Assembly: GCA_947306365.1 (NCBI GenBank)
Contig: CAMZGD010000003.1
Span: forward strand, 62,001-126,000
Origin: an uncultured Bacteroidales bacterium
Lineage (GTDB): Bacteria; Bacteroidota; Bacteroidia; Bacteroidales; UBA932
Direction of reading: 5' to 3'
DNA length: 64,000 nt
The translations under genes were made by a program, and so were the position numbers. The notes under the pieces are model-generated. The model was not told the DNA's origin. It did no database searches and saw only the letters and a program-made list of their open reading frames with translations. Below, one piece after another: positions 50,502 to 59,612 of this stretch. Each line of letters opens with the position of its first letter. The stretch's first letter is position 1.

Positions 50502-53500
50502 ATGGAAAGGTTCTTTACGTATGCCCTCAAGCGACGGGGGCTCATTGCCGTCATCTTCCTCGTAGTATCTCTTTTCGGCATCTATGCATGGACGCGTCTA
50601 TCCATCGACGCCTATCCTGATATCGCCGATGTCACCGTCCAGGTAGTCACCCAGGTGCCGGGTCTTGCCGCCGAGGAGATCGAACAGCAGATCACTGTTC
50701 CACTTGAGCGGGCGCTCAACGGCATTCCTTCGCTCGATATGATGCGCAGCAAGAATGCCTTCGGCCTGTCCATCATCGTTCTGGTATTCCAGGACGGGAC
50801 GGAGGATTATTGGGCGCGTCAGCGGGTAAAAGAGTGCATCGGAGACGTGGAACTCCCATATGGCGCTGTACCTGAACTCAATCCGCTGACCTCGCCTACA
50901 GGTGAGATCTACCGCTATGTACTTGTCGGGGAGGGGTATTCCCTTCGCGAACTGACGGATATCAACAAATGGACCGTCATCCCGGCCCTGCAGCAGATAC
51001 AGGGCGTCGCGGCCGTCAGCAACTATGGCGGCCTGACCACCCAATACCAGCTGGAGGTCGATCCGCAACGTCTGCTGGAGTATGACCTGACGCTCACAGA
51101 TATTGAAGAGGCGCTTGAAAACAACAACGCCAATGCCGGGGGAAGCATGATCAGTATTGGAGACGTAAGCTATGTGGTGCGGGGTGTCGGCCTGGTCCAT
51201 GATTTGGAAGAGATGGGCGACATCGTGGTCAAGAACGAGGACGGTGTCCCAGTGTTCCTGAAGGATGTTGGCCTGCTACGGTACGGAAATTTGGAGCGCA
51301 AGGGCATCCTGGGCTATGTTGATGACCATATCAGTTTCGACGATGGTGTGGAAGGAATCGTGCAGATGCTCCGTTACCAGAATCCTTCCCGTGTGCTGGA
51401 AAAGGTACATAGGACGGTGGATGAACTCAATCGCGAAGGGTTGCCGGCTGGTGTTGTGATCCGACCGTTCATGGACCGTACCGAACTGGTGGGAACGACG
51501 CTCCATACCGTCGAGCACACCCTGCTGTTCGGCATGCTGCTGGTCGTCGGCATCCTGCTCATCTTTCTGGGCAGTTTCCGCAGTGCCCTGATCGTGGCGG
51601 CAACGATCCCGGTATCTTTGCTGATCGCTTTCATCCTGATGCACGTGACCGGCATTCCGGCCAACCTCCTCAGCCTGGGTGCCATCGACTTCGGCATTCT
51701 GGTGGACGGAGCCATCGTGATGACCGAGATGCTGCTTAAATACCGGGAAGAGGACACAACCCGTCCGCTGTCCGGTCGAGAGACTGTCTCGCGCATCAAG
51801 GACGTCGCCAAGCCCATTTTCTTCTCGACGCTCATCATCATCGTCGCCTATACGCCGCTCTTCGCGTTCGAGCGCATAGAGAAGAAACTATTCACGCCGA
51901 TGGCTTTCACAGTGGGCTATGCGTTGCTCGGAGCACTTTCTGTTGCACTGATTCTGATTCCCGGCCTGGCTTATGCCATTTATCGGAAACCGCAGAAAGT
52001 CTATCACAACCGGCTGTTGACCCGCATGACGGACGATTATCGCAAGCGGACGGACAAACTGCTTGACAGCCCAAAACAGATTCTGGCGGGTATCGCCGCC
52101 GTGCTGGCAGCGGTAATCGTCATGGTTATTACCGTGGGCAAGGACTTCCTGCCCAACCTTGACGAGGGGGGCATCTGGATCCAGGTACAGACCCCTCCGG
52201 GCATTTCGCTCGAGAAATCGACCGAAATGGCCAACACGCTCCGAAACAGACTGAAGGAATTCGATGAAGTGACCTATGTCATGACCCAGGTGGGCCGCGA
52301 CGACGAGGGCGCCGAAGCCTTCACGTCCTCCCACATTGAGGTCAGTGTCGGATTGAAGCCTTACTCCCAGTGGAAGATGGGCAAAAGCAAGGATGATCTC
52401 ATCGCCCAGATGGCCGATACCATCGCCCTGATGCCTGGCTATCGGGTCGGCTTTTCCCAACCCATCATCGATATGGTGATGGACCAGATCGCCGGTTCAC
52501 ACAGTGACCTGGCGCTCAAGGTCTATGGAGACGACCTTACGGAAGTGCGCGGTATTGCCGAAAAAGTGGAACGCATCCTGGCCGGCATTCCGGGCGCGAC
52601 CGACGTCATCATCGACCAGGAACCGCCGCTTCCTCAACTGCAGATAACTGTCGACCGCGAAAAGGCCGCCTATTATTGTGTTAATATATCGGACGTCGCC
52701 CAACTTATCGAAACGGCGTTGGGCGGACGTGCCGTTTCGCAGGTTTTCATCGGGAACCGTATATACGATGTCATCTGTCGCTACCGCGAAGATGTGCGCG
52801 ACACGCCCGAGAAAATTGCCGCCCTGTCGCTGGTATCCGCTTCCGGGGCTCGCATTCCGTTGTCTGCCGTGGCAGATGTATCGACGCGACTGGGCGCCAG
52901 TTTCATCTCCCGTGAGATGGGCCGCAGGCATCTGACTGTGCGCGTGAACCTGCGCGGCAAGGACCTGACGACCTTCCTGAACGAAGCGGACGCGCGCATC
53001 CGAAAGGAAGTGGACTACGACCATAGCCGCTATTCGTTGAAATGGGATGGCCAGTTCGAGAACCAGCGGCGCGCCTACGCCCGCCTGGCCGTCCTCATTC
53101 CTTTCGTGCTTGCCGTTATGTTCATCCTTCTGTATGGTGCGTTCCGGGACTTCCGACAGGCCGGGCTACTGATTGCCCTGCTGCCGCTCGCCCTCTTCGG
53201 CGGCCTATTGGCCCTCAACGTGCGCGGAATGACGTTCAACGTTTCGTCGGCCGTGGGCTTTATCGCCCTCTTCGGCCTGACCATCCAGAACGGCGTTATC
53301 ATGATCTCGCACATCAATAACCTGCGGTTCAGGGGAATGCCGCTGCGGGAAGCCGTCATCGAAGGTGCTTCGCACCGTCTCCGGCCGGTCCTGATGACCG
53401 CCACGGTCGCCATCCTCGGACTGTTGCCGGCATCGCTGGCGACGGGCATCGGTTCCGACGTGCAGCGGCCGCTCTCGACCGTCATCGTCTATGGGCTCCT

Positions 53501-53603
53501 GTTCTCGACCCTGATCACCCTGTTCATCCTTCCGTCGCTTTATTACCGGCTGGAACGCCGGAGAGCACAAAAATCCGTTTTGCAAGATGAAGAAGATTTC
53601 TAG
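50502..53603 (+). CDS. Heavy-metal RND transporter (CusA/CzcA family)
   Basis: 1033 aa; DAYPDIADVTVQVVTQVPGLAAEEIEQQITVPLE; AIDFGILVDGAIVMTE. Confidence 0.95.
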   Translation: MERFFTYALKRRGLIAVIFLVVSLFGIYAWTRLSIDAYPDIADVTVQVVTQVPGLAAEEIEQQITVPLERALNGIPSLDMMRSKNAFGLSIIVLVFQDGTEDYWARQRVKECIGDVELPYGAVPELNPLTSPTGEIYRYVLVGEGYSLRELTDINKWTVIPALQQIQGVAAVSNYGGLTTQYQLEVDPQRLLEYDLTLTDIEEALENNNANAGGSMISIGDVSYVVRGVGLVHDLEEMGDIVVKNEDGVPVFLKDVGLLRYGNLERKGILGYVDDHISFDDGVEGIVQMLRYQNPSRVLEKVHRTVDELNREGLPAGVVIRPFMDRTELVGTTLHTVEHTLLFGMLLVVGILLIFLGSFRSALIVAATIPVSLLIAFILMHVTGIPANLLSLGAIDFGILVDGAIVMTEMLLKYREEDTTRPLSGRETVSRIKDVAKPIFFSTLIIIVAYTPLFAFERIEKKLFTPMAFTVGYALLGALSVALILIPGLAYAIYRKPQKVYHNRLLTRMTDDYRKRTDKLLDSPKQILAGIAAVLAAVIVMVITVGKDFLPNLDEGGIWIQVQTPPGISLEKSTEMANTLRNRLKEFDEVTYVMTQVGRDDEGAEAFTSSHIEVSVGLKPYSQWKMGKSKDDLIAQMADTIALMPGYRVGFSQPIIDMVMDQIAGSHSDLALKVYGDDLTEVRGIAEKVERILAGIPGATDVIIDQEPPLPQLQITVDREKAAYYCVNISDVAQLIETALGGRAVSQVFIGNRIYDVICRYREDVRDTPEKIAALSLVSASGARIPLSAVADVSTRLGASFISREMGRRHLTVRVNLRGKDLTTFLNEADARIRKEVDYDHSRYSLKWDGQFENQRRAYARLAVLIPFVLAVMFILLYGAFRDFRQAGLLIALLPLALFGGLLALNVRGMTFNVSSAVGFIALFGLTIQNGVIMISHINNLRFRGMPLREAVIEGASHRLRPVLMTATVAILGLLPASLATGIGSDVQRPLSTVIVYGLLFSTLITLFILPSLYYRLERRRAQKSVLQDEEDF

Positions 53604-54825
53604 CCTGTTCCTGTCCCTGCTCCTTTCCGCAGGGCTGATTCCCGGCCTCTGCGCACAGGACTTCGACGAATACATCCGATCCGTGGAGCAGCACAATGCG
53701 GCTTGGGTGGCCGAGAAATACAATCTTGACATCGCCATGGCCCAGACGGAAGCGGCCCGGGTTTTCAACGACCCGGAACTCTCCGTCACGTATGGCAACA
53801 ACCAGGACCGTACGCTTCAGATGGGACAGTCCTTAGAGGCAGAATTGTCCTACACTTTTAGCCTGGGAAACGTCCGCAAGGCAAGGATGGGCGTCGCGCG
53901 CAGCGAAGAAGAAGTCACCCGTGCACTGCTGGATGACTGGTTCCGCAATCTGAAAGCGGAGGCGACCATCGCCTGGGCGGATGCCCAGCAGGCACATTCC
54001 CTGCTGGAACTCAAGCGGTCCTCTTACCAAAGCATGCTGTCCGTTGCACAGGCCGACAGCCTGCGTGCCGAACTGGGAGACCTGGGGCGGGTCGATGCGA
54101 TGCAGTCACGCCTGGAAGCACAGGCTATGCGCGCGGAGATGTTGTCGGCAGAAGCCGACTACCACAATGCGCTGGCTGCGCTCTCGCTATACGCCGGCGG
54201 GATGACATTCAACGGTTTGCCGGAAGACGGCTGTCTCATTTCCATGCCGGATATTCCGTGTGGGGAGATGGTGGATTTTGCCGTCGCCCATCGCGCCGAC
54301 CTGCTGGCGGCGGAGCATTCCCGTACCTTGTCACAACGCAATCTTGCACTAGTCAAGGCGATGCGTGCGCCGGAGATCGGGCTGAACGCCGGATATTCCT
54401 ACAATGCGGAGGTGCGCAACGAGATTGCGCCGGCGCCGCAGTTCAACGGTATCTCGGTGGGGCTTTCCGTTCCCCTGAAGTTCTCCAGTCTCAACAAAGG
54501 CGAGCGCCTTGCGGCCGAACAGGCTGTTTCGCAGGCGGAGGCGGCCTATGAGGCGGCCGTCCGGCAGATTGAGACAGAAGTTCAGCAAGCCTATGCCTCC
54601 TGGCAGGCGGCCGTCCGGGTTGCCGAAGAATGCTCCGGTCAGATGATGGAAGAAAGTGCGTCCATCCTGGAAAGCCGACGGCTTTCCTACATGCAGGGAG
54701 ATTCCTCCCTTCTTGACTATCTGCTTTCGGTCCGGGTGCACAACGACACCGCCGGGCAATGCATTGAAGCCCGCACTGGCCTGGCCATCGCCGCTGCGAA
54801 CCTGGTCCGGGCGTTGGGGTTATGA
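53587..54825 (+). CDS. TolC family outer membrane factor
   Basis: Coiled-coil OMF pattern, signal peptide; overlaps RND gene by 17 bp. Confidence 0.9.
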   Translation: MKKISSLFLSLLLSAGLIPGLCAQDFDEYIRSVEQHNAAWVAEKYNLDIAMAQTEAARVFNDPELSVTYGNNQDRTLQMGQSLEAELSYTFSLGNVRKARMGVARSEEEVTRALLDDWFRNLKAEATIAWADAQQAHSLLELKRSSYQSMLSVAQADSLRAELGDLGRVDAMQSRLEAQAMRAEMLSAEADYHNALAALSLYAGGMTFNGLPEDGCLISMPDIPCGEMVDFAVAHRADLLAAEHSRTLSQRNLALVKAMRAPEIGLNAGYSYNAEVRNEIAPAPQFNGISVGLSVPLKFSSLNKGERLAAEQAVSQAEAAYEAAVRQIETEVQQAYASWQAAVRVAEECSGQMMEESASILESRRLSYMQGDSSLLDYLLSVRVHNDTAGQCIEARTGLAIAAANLVRALGL

Positions 54826-55269
54826 TACGTGATTACTGAGTTTGGCGATCATACCGTCCAGCATCCGGAAGAGGTCCGGAGTTGTTTCGGGCGTAACGCT
54901 TTCGCAAAGAACGGCGCTTCCCACGGTGAAAGGGACATTGGCGAGCTTTTCCTGAAGAATCTTGCCCTTTTGGGTCAGGGATACGATCCTCTGCCGGGCG
55001 TCCTTCTTTCCTTTTTCACGGGTCAGGATGCCTTCCTTCTCCATCCGTTGAAGCAGGGGAGTGACGGTGTTGGTCTCCAGGAACAGCCGTTTGGCAATGG
55101 TGTTCACCGGTTGCGCATCCTTTTCCCACAGGACGAGCAATACAAGGTACTGCGGGTAGGTCAGCCCCTGCTCAGAAAGCAAGGGCTGATAGGCCTGCGT
55201 GATGAGGCGTGAAGCCGTGTAGAGCCGGAAGCAGAGCTGGTTATCCAGCTTGAATTCTTCCTTGATCAT
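54820..55269 (-). CDS. ohrR: MarR family regulator, OhrR-like
   Basis: FKLDNQLCFRLYTASR (OhrR reactive-Cys context), wHTH TNTVTPLLQRMEKEGILTREKGKKDARQ. Confidence 0.88.
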   Translation of the reverse strand: MIKEEFKLDNQLCFRLYTASRLITQAYQPLLSEQGLTYPQYLVLLVLWEKDAQPVNTIAKRLFLETNTVTPLLQRMEKEGILTREKGKKDARQRIVSLTQKGKILQEKLANVPFTVGSAVLCESVTPETTPDLFRMLDGMIAKLSNHVS

Positions 55270-55808
55270 AGCATTTCCCGGATATCCTTTTCGATATCTT
55301 CGGGTGTCGTGGTGGGCGCGTATCGCTTGAGGAGGGTGCCGTCGCGGTTGATGAGGAATTTGGTGAAATTCCACTTGATGTCGCTGTCTTTCTCCACGCT
55401 CTTGCTGATGGTCTTGAACAGCGCGGCCGCAGCCTTTGCCTTCACACCGTTGTATTCTTCGGCCGGTGCCGATGACTTGAGGTACTCGAAGATGGGATCC
55501 GCACTGGGGCCGTTGACATCGATCTTGCTCATCAGCGGGAAAGTGACGCCGTGGTTGATGCGGCAGAACTCGGCAATTTCCTCATTGCTGCCCGGTTCCT
55601 GATGGGCAAACTGGTCGCAAGGAAAGCCAACGATGACCAACCCCTGGTCCTTGTACTTCTGATAGAGCGCCTCCAAACCATCATATTGCGGGGTGAAGCC
55701 GCACTTGGAAGCGGTGTTGACAATCATCAGAACCTTTCCCTCGTACTGTGCGAAGTCCACCTCTGCGCCTCTGTTGCCAAGGGCTTTGAAATCGTAAATC
55801 TTTGCCAT
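55266..55808 (-). CDS. Glutathione peroxidase family (Cys type)
   Basis: VNTASKCGFTPQYDGLEALY, GFPCDQFAHQEPGSNEEI, KWNFTKFLINRDG. Confidence 0.93.
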   Translation of the reverse strand: MAKIYDFKALGNRGAEVDFAQYEGKVLMIVNTASKCGFTPQYDGLEALYQKYKDQGLVIVGFPCDQFAHQEPGSNEEIAEFCRINHGVTFPLMSKIDVNGPSADPIFEYLKSSAPAEEYNGVKAKAAAALFKTISKSVEKDSDIKWNFTKFLINRDGTLLKRYAPTTTPEDIEKDIREML

Positions 55809-55809
55809 G

Positions 55810-56265
55810 TCAGAGTTGTTTTACCAGCCAGTTCTGGTAGCCGATTTTCCCGATGAGGTCAAGTTGCTCCTCGTCCCAATACAAGTCTTCTTCTTCGTCC
55901 AGCAAATAGGCCTTGGTGAGGTCGTAGGTGGTGGGGTCATTCGCCAGCGCGGGCATGGTCTTGTATAGAATCTCGACGCCTTCCTTTTGCAGTTTGAGGT
56001 CTGCCTCCAGGTACGCCTTGGGGTCTTCGATAAGGGCAGTCTGGTTGCAGACCTTCACCTCAGGCACGCAGCCAAGGTCCAGGAGACGATCCGTGTACTT
56101 TTCGACCCATTCCATTTCTTCTGTATAATGGTCCAGATACTTCTGGCCAAGTTTTGTGAAGCCCTGGCTCTTGAAGAGCTGTCCCTGCATTTTGTGTACG
56201 AATGCGCTTCCGGCAAGCTCGTTGACGATCATTTGAGAGATCTGAATAGTAGTAGTAAAGTCCAT
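55810..56265 (-). CDS. Ferritin-like diiron domain protein (bacterioferritin/DPSL-like)
   Basis: Four-helix pattern; YLDHYTEEMEWVEKYTDRLLDLGCVPEV, LLDEEEDLYWDEEQLDLI. Confidence 0.75.
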   Translation of the reverse strand: MDFTTTIQISQMIVNELAGSAFVHKMQGQLFKSQGFTKLGQKYLDHYTEEMEWVEKYTDRLLDLGCVPEVKVCNQTALIEDPKAYLEADLKLQKEGVEILYKTMPALANDPTTYDLTKAYLLDEEEDLYWDEEQLDLIGKIGYQNWLVKQL

Positions 56266-56291
56266 GTTTTATTATTTTTGGTTATTGTTTA

Positions 56292-56341
56292 TATCGTTCG
56301 CGATGCAAATATACGACTTTATTTTTATATCGCAAGCGATA
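56292..56341 (-). promoter_or_regulatory. Two palindromic operators overlapping the promoter of the ferritin-gpx-ohrR operon
   Basis: TATCGCAAGCGATA (56328-56341) and TATCGTTCGCGATG (56292-56305); -7 TATATTTG at 56306-56313, -33-like TTGC at 56332-56335 (minus strand). Confidence 0.65.
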
Positions 56342-56355
56342 ATTTAAAAAACTCT

Positions 56356-57564
56356 CTACTTCTTCCATACGTGGATGATTTCACCGATGTACATATGATG
56401 GATGCCAATCCCGGATTGCTCGTACCACGCGCGCTGCGCGGCGGGCAGAAGATTCGCATCGAACGGCTGGGCGTACAGCTTCCTGCATTCGATGGCCAGG
56501 TCCGCTTCGGCGTAGATGGGATTGCCCAGTTCCGTGAATTCCACGGTAAGTCCGGCTCCGGCCACCTTATCCTCGTCACGGCCGGATACACGGCCCAGAT
56601 AGCCCAGTTTGGCTTTCATCGACGGAGGGAAGTGCGTTACGGTGAAATAATCGTTCTCCTCCATGAACCGGTACGTATAGCGGCTGGTGGACACGTACAC
56701 GATAAACACCGGCTTGCTCCACAGTTCACCGATGGTGCCCCAGGAGATGGTCATCAGGTTCATGTTGCCTTCTTTTCCGGCCGAGACCGCCAACCAGTCC
56801 TTGTCAATCATCTGGATGGGATTCAAGTCAATCTCTTCAGGCGCAACTTCCTGCCAGTCCTTCGTCGGCTTGTCCGTGCTGTTGGTGTCTTTACGGCAAT
56901 TCATAAGTTTCGTCATATTTTCTTGGGGAAAAATCGTCTCGAAAACGGGGCGTGCAATGATCCGGTAGTGCGGGTGGCAGGCGGCACTGTAAGCCGGGCT
57001 GTGGTGAAGGATATAATGCCCTTCCGCCATCAACGAGTCAATCTGCCGCAGATCCTTTTCACACTCCGGGATATCAGGGAAGTCGTGGCGGATGACCGCT
57101 GCGACTTTCAGCCATTTTTTGCGCCACTGCTCAGGTGTCATGTTCTGGCCCGCATTGTCACTGCGGACAAAAGCGTCCAGCAGGGTCTCTTCCGAGACCA
57201 GCGAATCCAGAACGACGGAAAGGTCCACGCGGACATAATGGCCCTTGTCACCGACGGGTTCAAACCGCCGTACCGGAATCGAATACTTTCCGCTGTCCAC
57301 ATCGGCCCGGTACGCCGCGAGCTCCGATTGAAGATAGTTCCGTGCCGCCTCCGGATTGGGAATCAGATGCTCCGGCCCCAGATTGTCCTGGCAGAAACTC
57401 TTGTAAATGTCCTGTACGCGGGACTCGGGATACAACGCAAGCTGCCGCGCTATGGCCTCCCGGATTGAAACGCTTTGGCAGGCCGCCAGGATCGGCAATG
57501 CCAATACGAGAGAAATGATAAACCGTACCCACAATGGGCAACATTTGTAACGAAAACTGTACAT
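56356..57564 (-). CDS. Lipoprotein of unknown function fused to flavin-reductase-like FMN-binding domain
   Basis: N-terminal lipobox ILAAC and CQDNLGPEHLIPNPEAA region; C-terminal IDKDWLAVSAGKEGNMNLMTISWGTIGELWSKPVFIVYVSTSRYTYRFME. Confidence 0.75.
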   Translation of the reverse strand: MYSFRYKCCPLWVRFIISLVLALPILAACQSVSIREAIARQLALYPESRVQDIYKSFCQDNLGPEHLIPNPEAARNYLQSELAAYRADVDSGKYSIPVRRFEPVGDKGHYVRVDLSVVLDSLVSEETLLDAFVRSDNAGQNMTPEQWRKKWLKVAAVIRHDFPDIPECEKDLRQIDSLMAEGHYILHHSPAYSAACHPHYRIIARPVFETIFPQENMTKLMNCRKDTNSTDKPTKDWQEVAPEEIDLNPIQMIDKDWLAVSAGKEGNMNLMTISWGTIGELWSKPVFIVYVSTSRYTYRFMEENDYFTVTHFPPSMKAKLGYLGRVSGRDEDKVAGAGLTVEFTELGNPIYAEADLAIECRKLYAQPFDANLLPAAQRAWYEQSGIGIHHMYIGEIIHVWKK

Positions 57565-57609
57565 GATCCTGTAAAGTTAGTGTTTTCTGTATTGTGTTTG
57601 TGACAATTT

Positions 57610-58020
57610 TTGCACATATTTGTAACAAATAGTCTGACGATGGCCTTTGGAAATATAATGCTGCTTGTGATGCTCATGCTGCCGCTGATGATGGTTGGCT
57701 TCGGCTGGTTGTTTATGAAGAATCCGCCTAAAAGCATGAATCCTTTTTTTGGGTACAATACAAGAAGGTCAATGAGGAATCAGGATACCTGGGATTTTGC
57801 GCAGCGGTATTTCGGGAAACTATGGTTTGTATTCGGCCTAGTGAGTCTCCCGGTCTCGCTGGTTCCCTTATTGCTGGTGGTCGGGAAAAGTGAGCGGGTG
57901 GTCAGCATTACGGGATTGATCGTTCTGGTCATACAGACGATTATAATGGTTTTCGCCACGTTTATCCCTACAGAAAGAGCATTGAAGAATCACTTTGACG
58001 AATCCGGAAGACCCCGATAA
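57610..58020 (+). CDS. SdpI family membrane protein
   Basis: NPFFGYNTRRSMRNQDTWDFAQRYFGKLW; start may be 57640. Confidence 0.8.
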   Translation: MHIFVTNSLTMAFGNIMLLVMLMLPLMMVGFGWLFMKNPPKSMNPFFGYNTRRSMRNQDTWDFAQRYFGKLWFVFGLVSLPVSLVPLLLVVGKSERVVSITGLIVLVIQTIIMVFATFIPTERALKNHFDESGRPR

Positions 58021-58092
58021 CCAGCTCCAGGCTGTTCCCGTAGTCGGCGTAGAAGCCCGTGTCGATTTCCGGGATGGGGTTGCAGCCGAAAT

Positions 58093-58926
58093 TTAATCAA
58101 GGATCGTCGTAAGCGCTGCGCGGAACTCGGGCATAGGGCACCGGGTGTCCCGCTCAATCAACAGGGTCTTGAGTCCCGCAAAAGGACGGACCTGCTCCTC
58201 AATCTCCTTCAAGGGAATGCCTTCGCCGAAATAGACCGGCGCAAAGCAGTCCCAGAACTTCATGGCCAGCGCCTTGGGCATATGGAATGTCTCGGAGATG
58301 AAGTCTTCGCCGCTTAGATAGCAGCAAAGGTACACCTGCCCTATGTCAAAGAGATGGTTTCCCCAGCAGAAGTCTCCCAGGTCGATGAAATAGCGCCGGT
58401 CCCCGGCGAAGATGGCGTTGCTATACTGGAGATCGCCATGGACTGCCGTATCCTCATCCGGAGTGTCGGCAATGAAGCGGGCCAGCTTGTCTTTCTCCGA
58501 TGTCGTGAAGAAAGGGTTTTCAGCCAGCAGTCGATAATACCGATCCTTGACATTCTCAAACTGGGCGGTATCCACGCGCGTAGCATGCAGTTGCTTGCAC
58601 ATTTGCGCGAATTCGGCAGCAAACCGGGCCACTTTTTCCGGCTCGTCGGCCGTTGCGCGGGAATAGGACTTCTTGCCCGGAATACGCTTGAACCGGATGC
58701 CGTAACGGCCGTCTTCCGTGACCACATACTCACCCGGCTCGGGCGTAGGGATGCCTGTCACGTATACTTTACGGGCCAGTTTCATCTCGTCCAGCGGCTG
58801 CTGAATCTTGCCGGGGAAATAGAGTTTGAGCATGACGGAAGAGTCCGTCTTGTGATCATAACTCTCTCCGTTGGCCCCGCCGCCCGAAAGGACGTAGTCG
58901 TCCAGTGATATGCGAATCGCGTCCAC
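58093..58926 (-). CDS. Aminoglycoside phosphotransferase/kinase-like protein (TIGR02172-like), paralog of 42750..43586
   Basis: AVHGDLQYSNAIFAGDRRYFIDLGDFCWGNHLFDIG. Confidence 0.8.
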   Translation of the reverse strand: MDAIRISLDDYVLSGGGANGESYDHKTDSSVMLKLYFPGKIQQPLDEMKLARKVYVTGIPTPEPGEYVVTEDGRYGIRFKRIPGKKSYSRATADEPEKVARFAAEFAQMCKQLHATRVDTAQFENVKDRYYRLLAENPFFTTSEKDKLARFIADTPDEDTAVHGDLQYSNAIFAGDRRYFIDLGDFCWGNHLFDIGQVYLCCYLSGEDFISETFHMPKALAMKFWDCFAPVYFGEGIPLKEIEEQVRPFAGLKTLLIERDTRCPMPEFRAALTTILD

Positions 58927-58933
58927 AGCGACG

Positions 58934-59494
58934 CTACAGTTCTTTCGGATGGAGTTTCCGATAGAATTTCAAGCTTTTAACCAATGAATTGAACTGGCTC
59001 TTGGGGATGTGCGTAGCCCGCGTATAGCCCTCGCGTTCCACGCTGAAAGCAAGAAGATTGGTCAAAAGCACTCTCTGGTAGGTAACTGTAACCTTCTCCA
59101 GATTATCATTAGGGAAAGCGGCGGCAAGACAGCCTTCGATTTCGATGCTTCCGTTCTTGGGTCCCTTGAACAAGGCCTGCAGCCCCTGAAGGTATTCCAA
59201 TGCCTCGGCAACGGTGTCGCCGATGGGGACAAACAGTTCAAAGATGGGATCGATATTGAACTGGATGATGTCGTCGCCGATGCCCAGATGTCCCACGGAG
59301 AGGTAGTAATGGTTCACGCCGTCGATCGGCATATTGAAAACTTCCAGGTTTTCTTCTGTGCCCAGCAAACTGCCTTCATCTCCCAATTCAAGATCGACCG
59401 TTACGAGCTCCAGGCGCTGCGGAATCTTGGTCTGCTGTGCCAATGCAGAAACAGACCAGACGATGAGGGAAAGGACTAAGAAAAACTTTTTCAT
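58934..59494 (-). CDS. Exported hypothetical protein
   Basis: Signal peptide MKKFFLVLSLIVWSVSALAQ; 186 aa. Confidence 0.6.
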   Translation of the reverse strand: MKKFFLVLSLIVWSVSALAQQTKIPQRLELVTVDLELGDEGSLLGTEENLEVFNMPIDGVNHYYLSVGHLGIGDDIIQFNIDPIFELFVPIGDTVAEALEYLQGLQALFKGPKNGSIEIEGCLAAAFPNDNLEKVTVTYQRVLLTNLLAFSVEREGYTRATHIPKSQFNSLVKSLKFYRKLHPKEL

Positions 59495-59584
59495 GATGGT
59501 GTGATAGTTATTATGAATTGTAACGCATGGATGCTGTATCTTCCTGCCTTTGAAGCAGGCGAATGTAGTCTCAAAGATAATGTT

Positions 59585-59592
59585 TATATTTG
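59585..59592 (+). promoter_or_regulatory. -7 box TATATTTG
   Basis: TAnnTTTG 20 nt upstream of ATG 59613. Confidence 0.45.
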
Positions 59593-59612
59593 TATTTTCA
59601 GTCAAAATGCAT

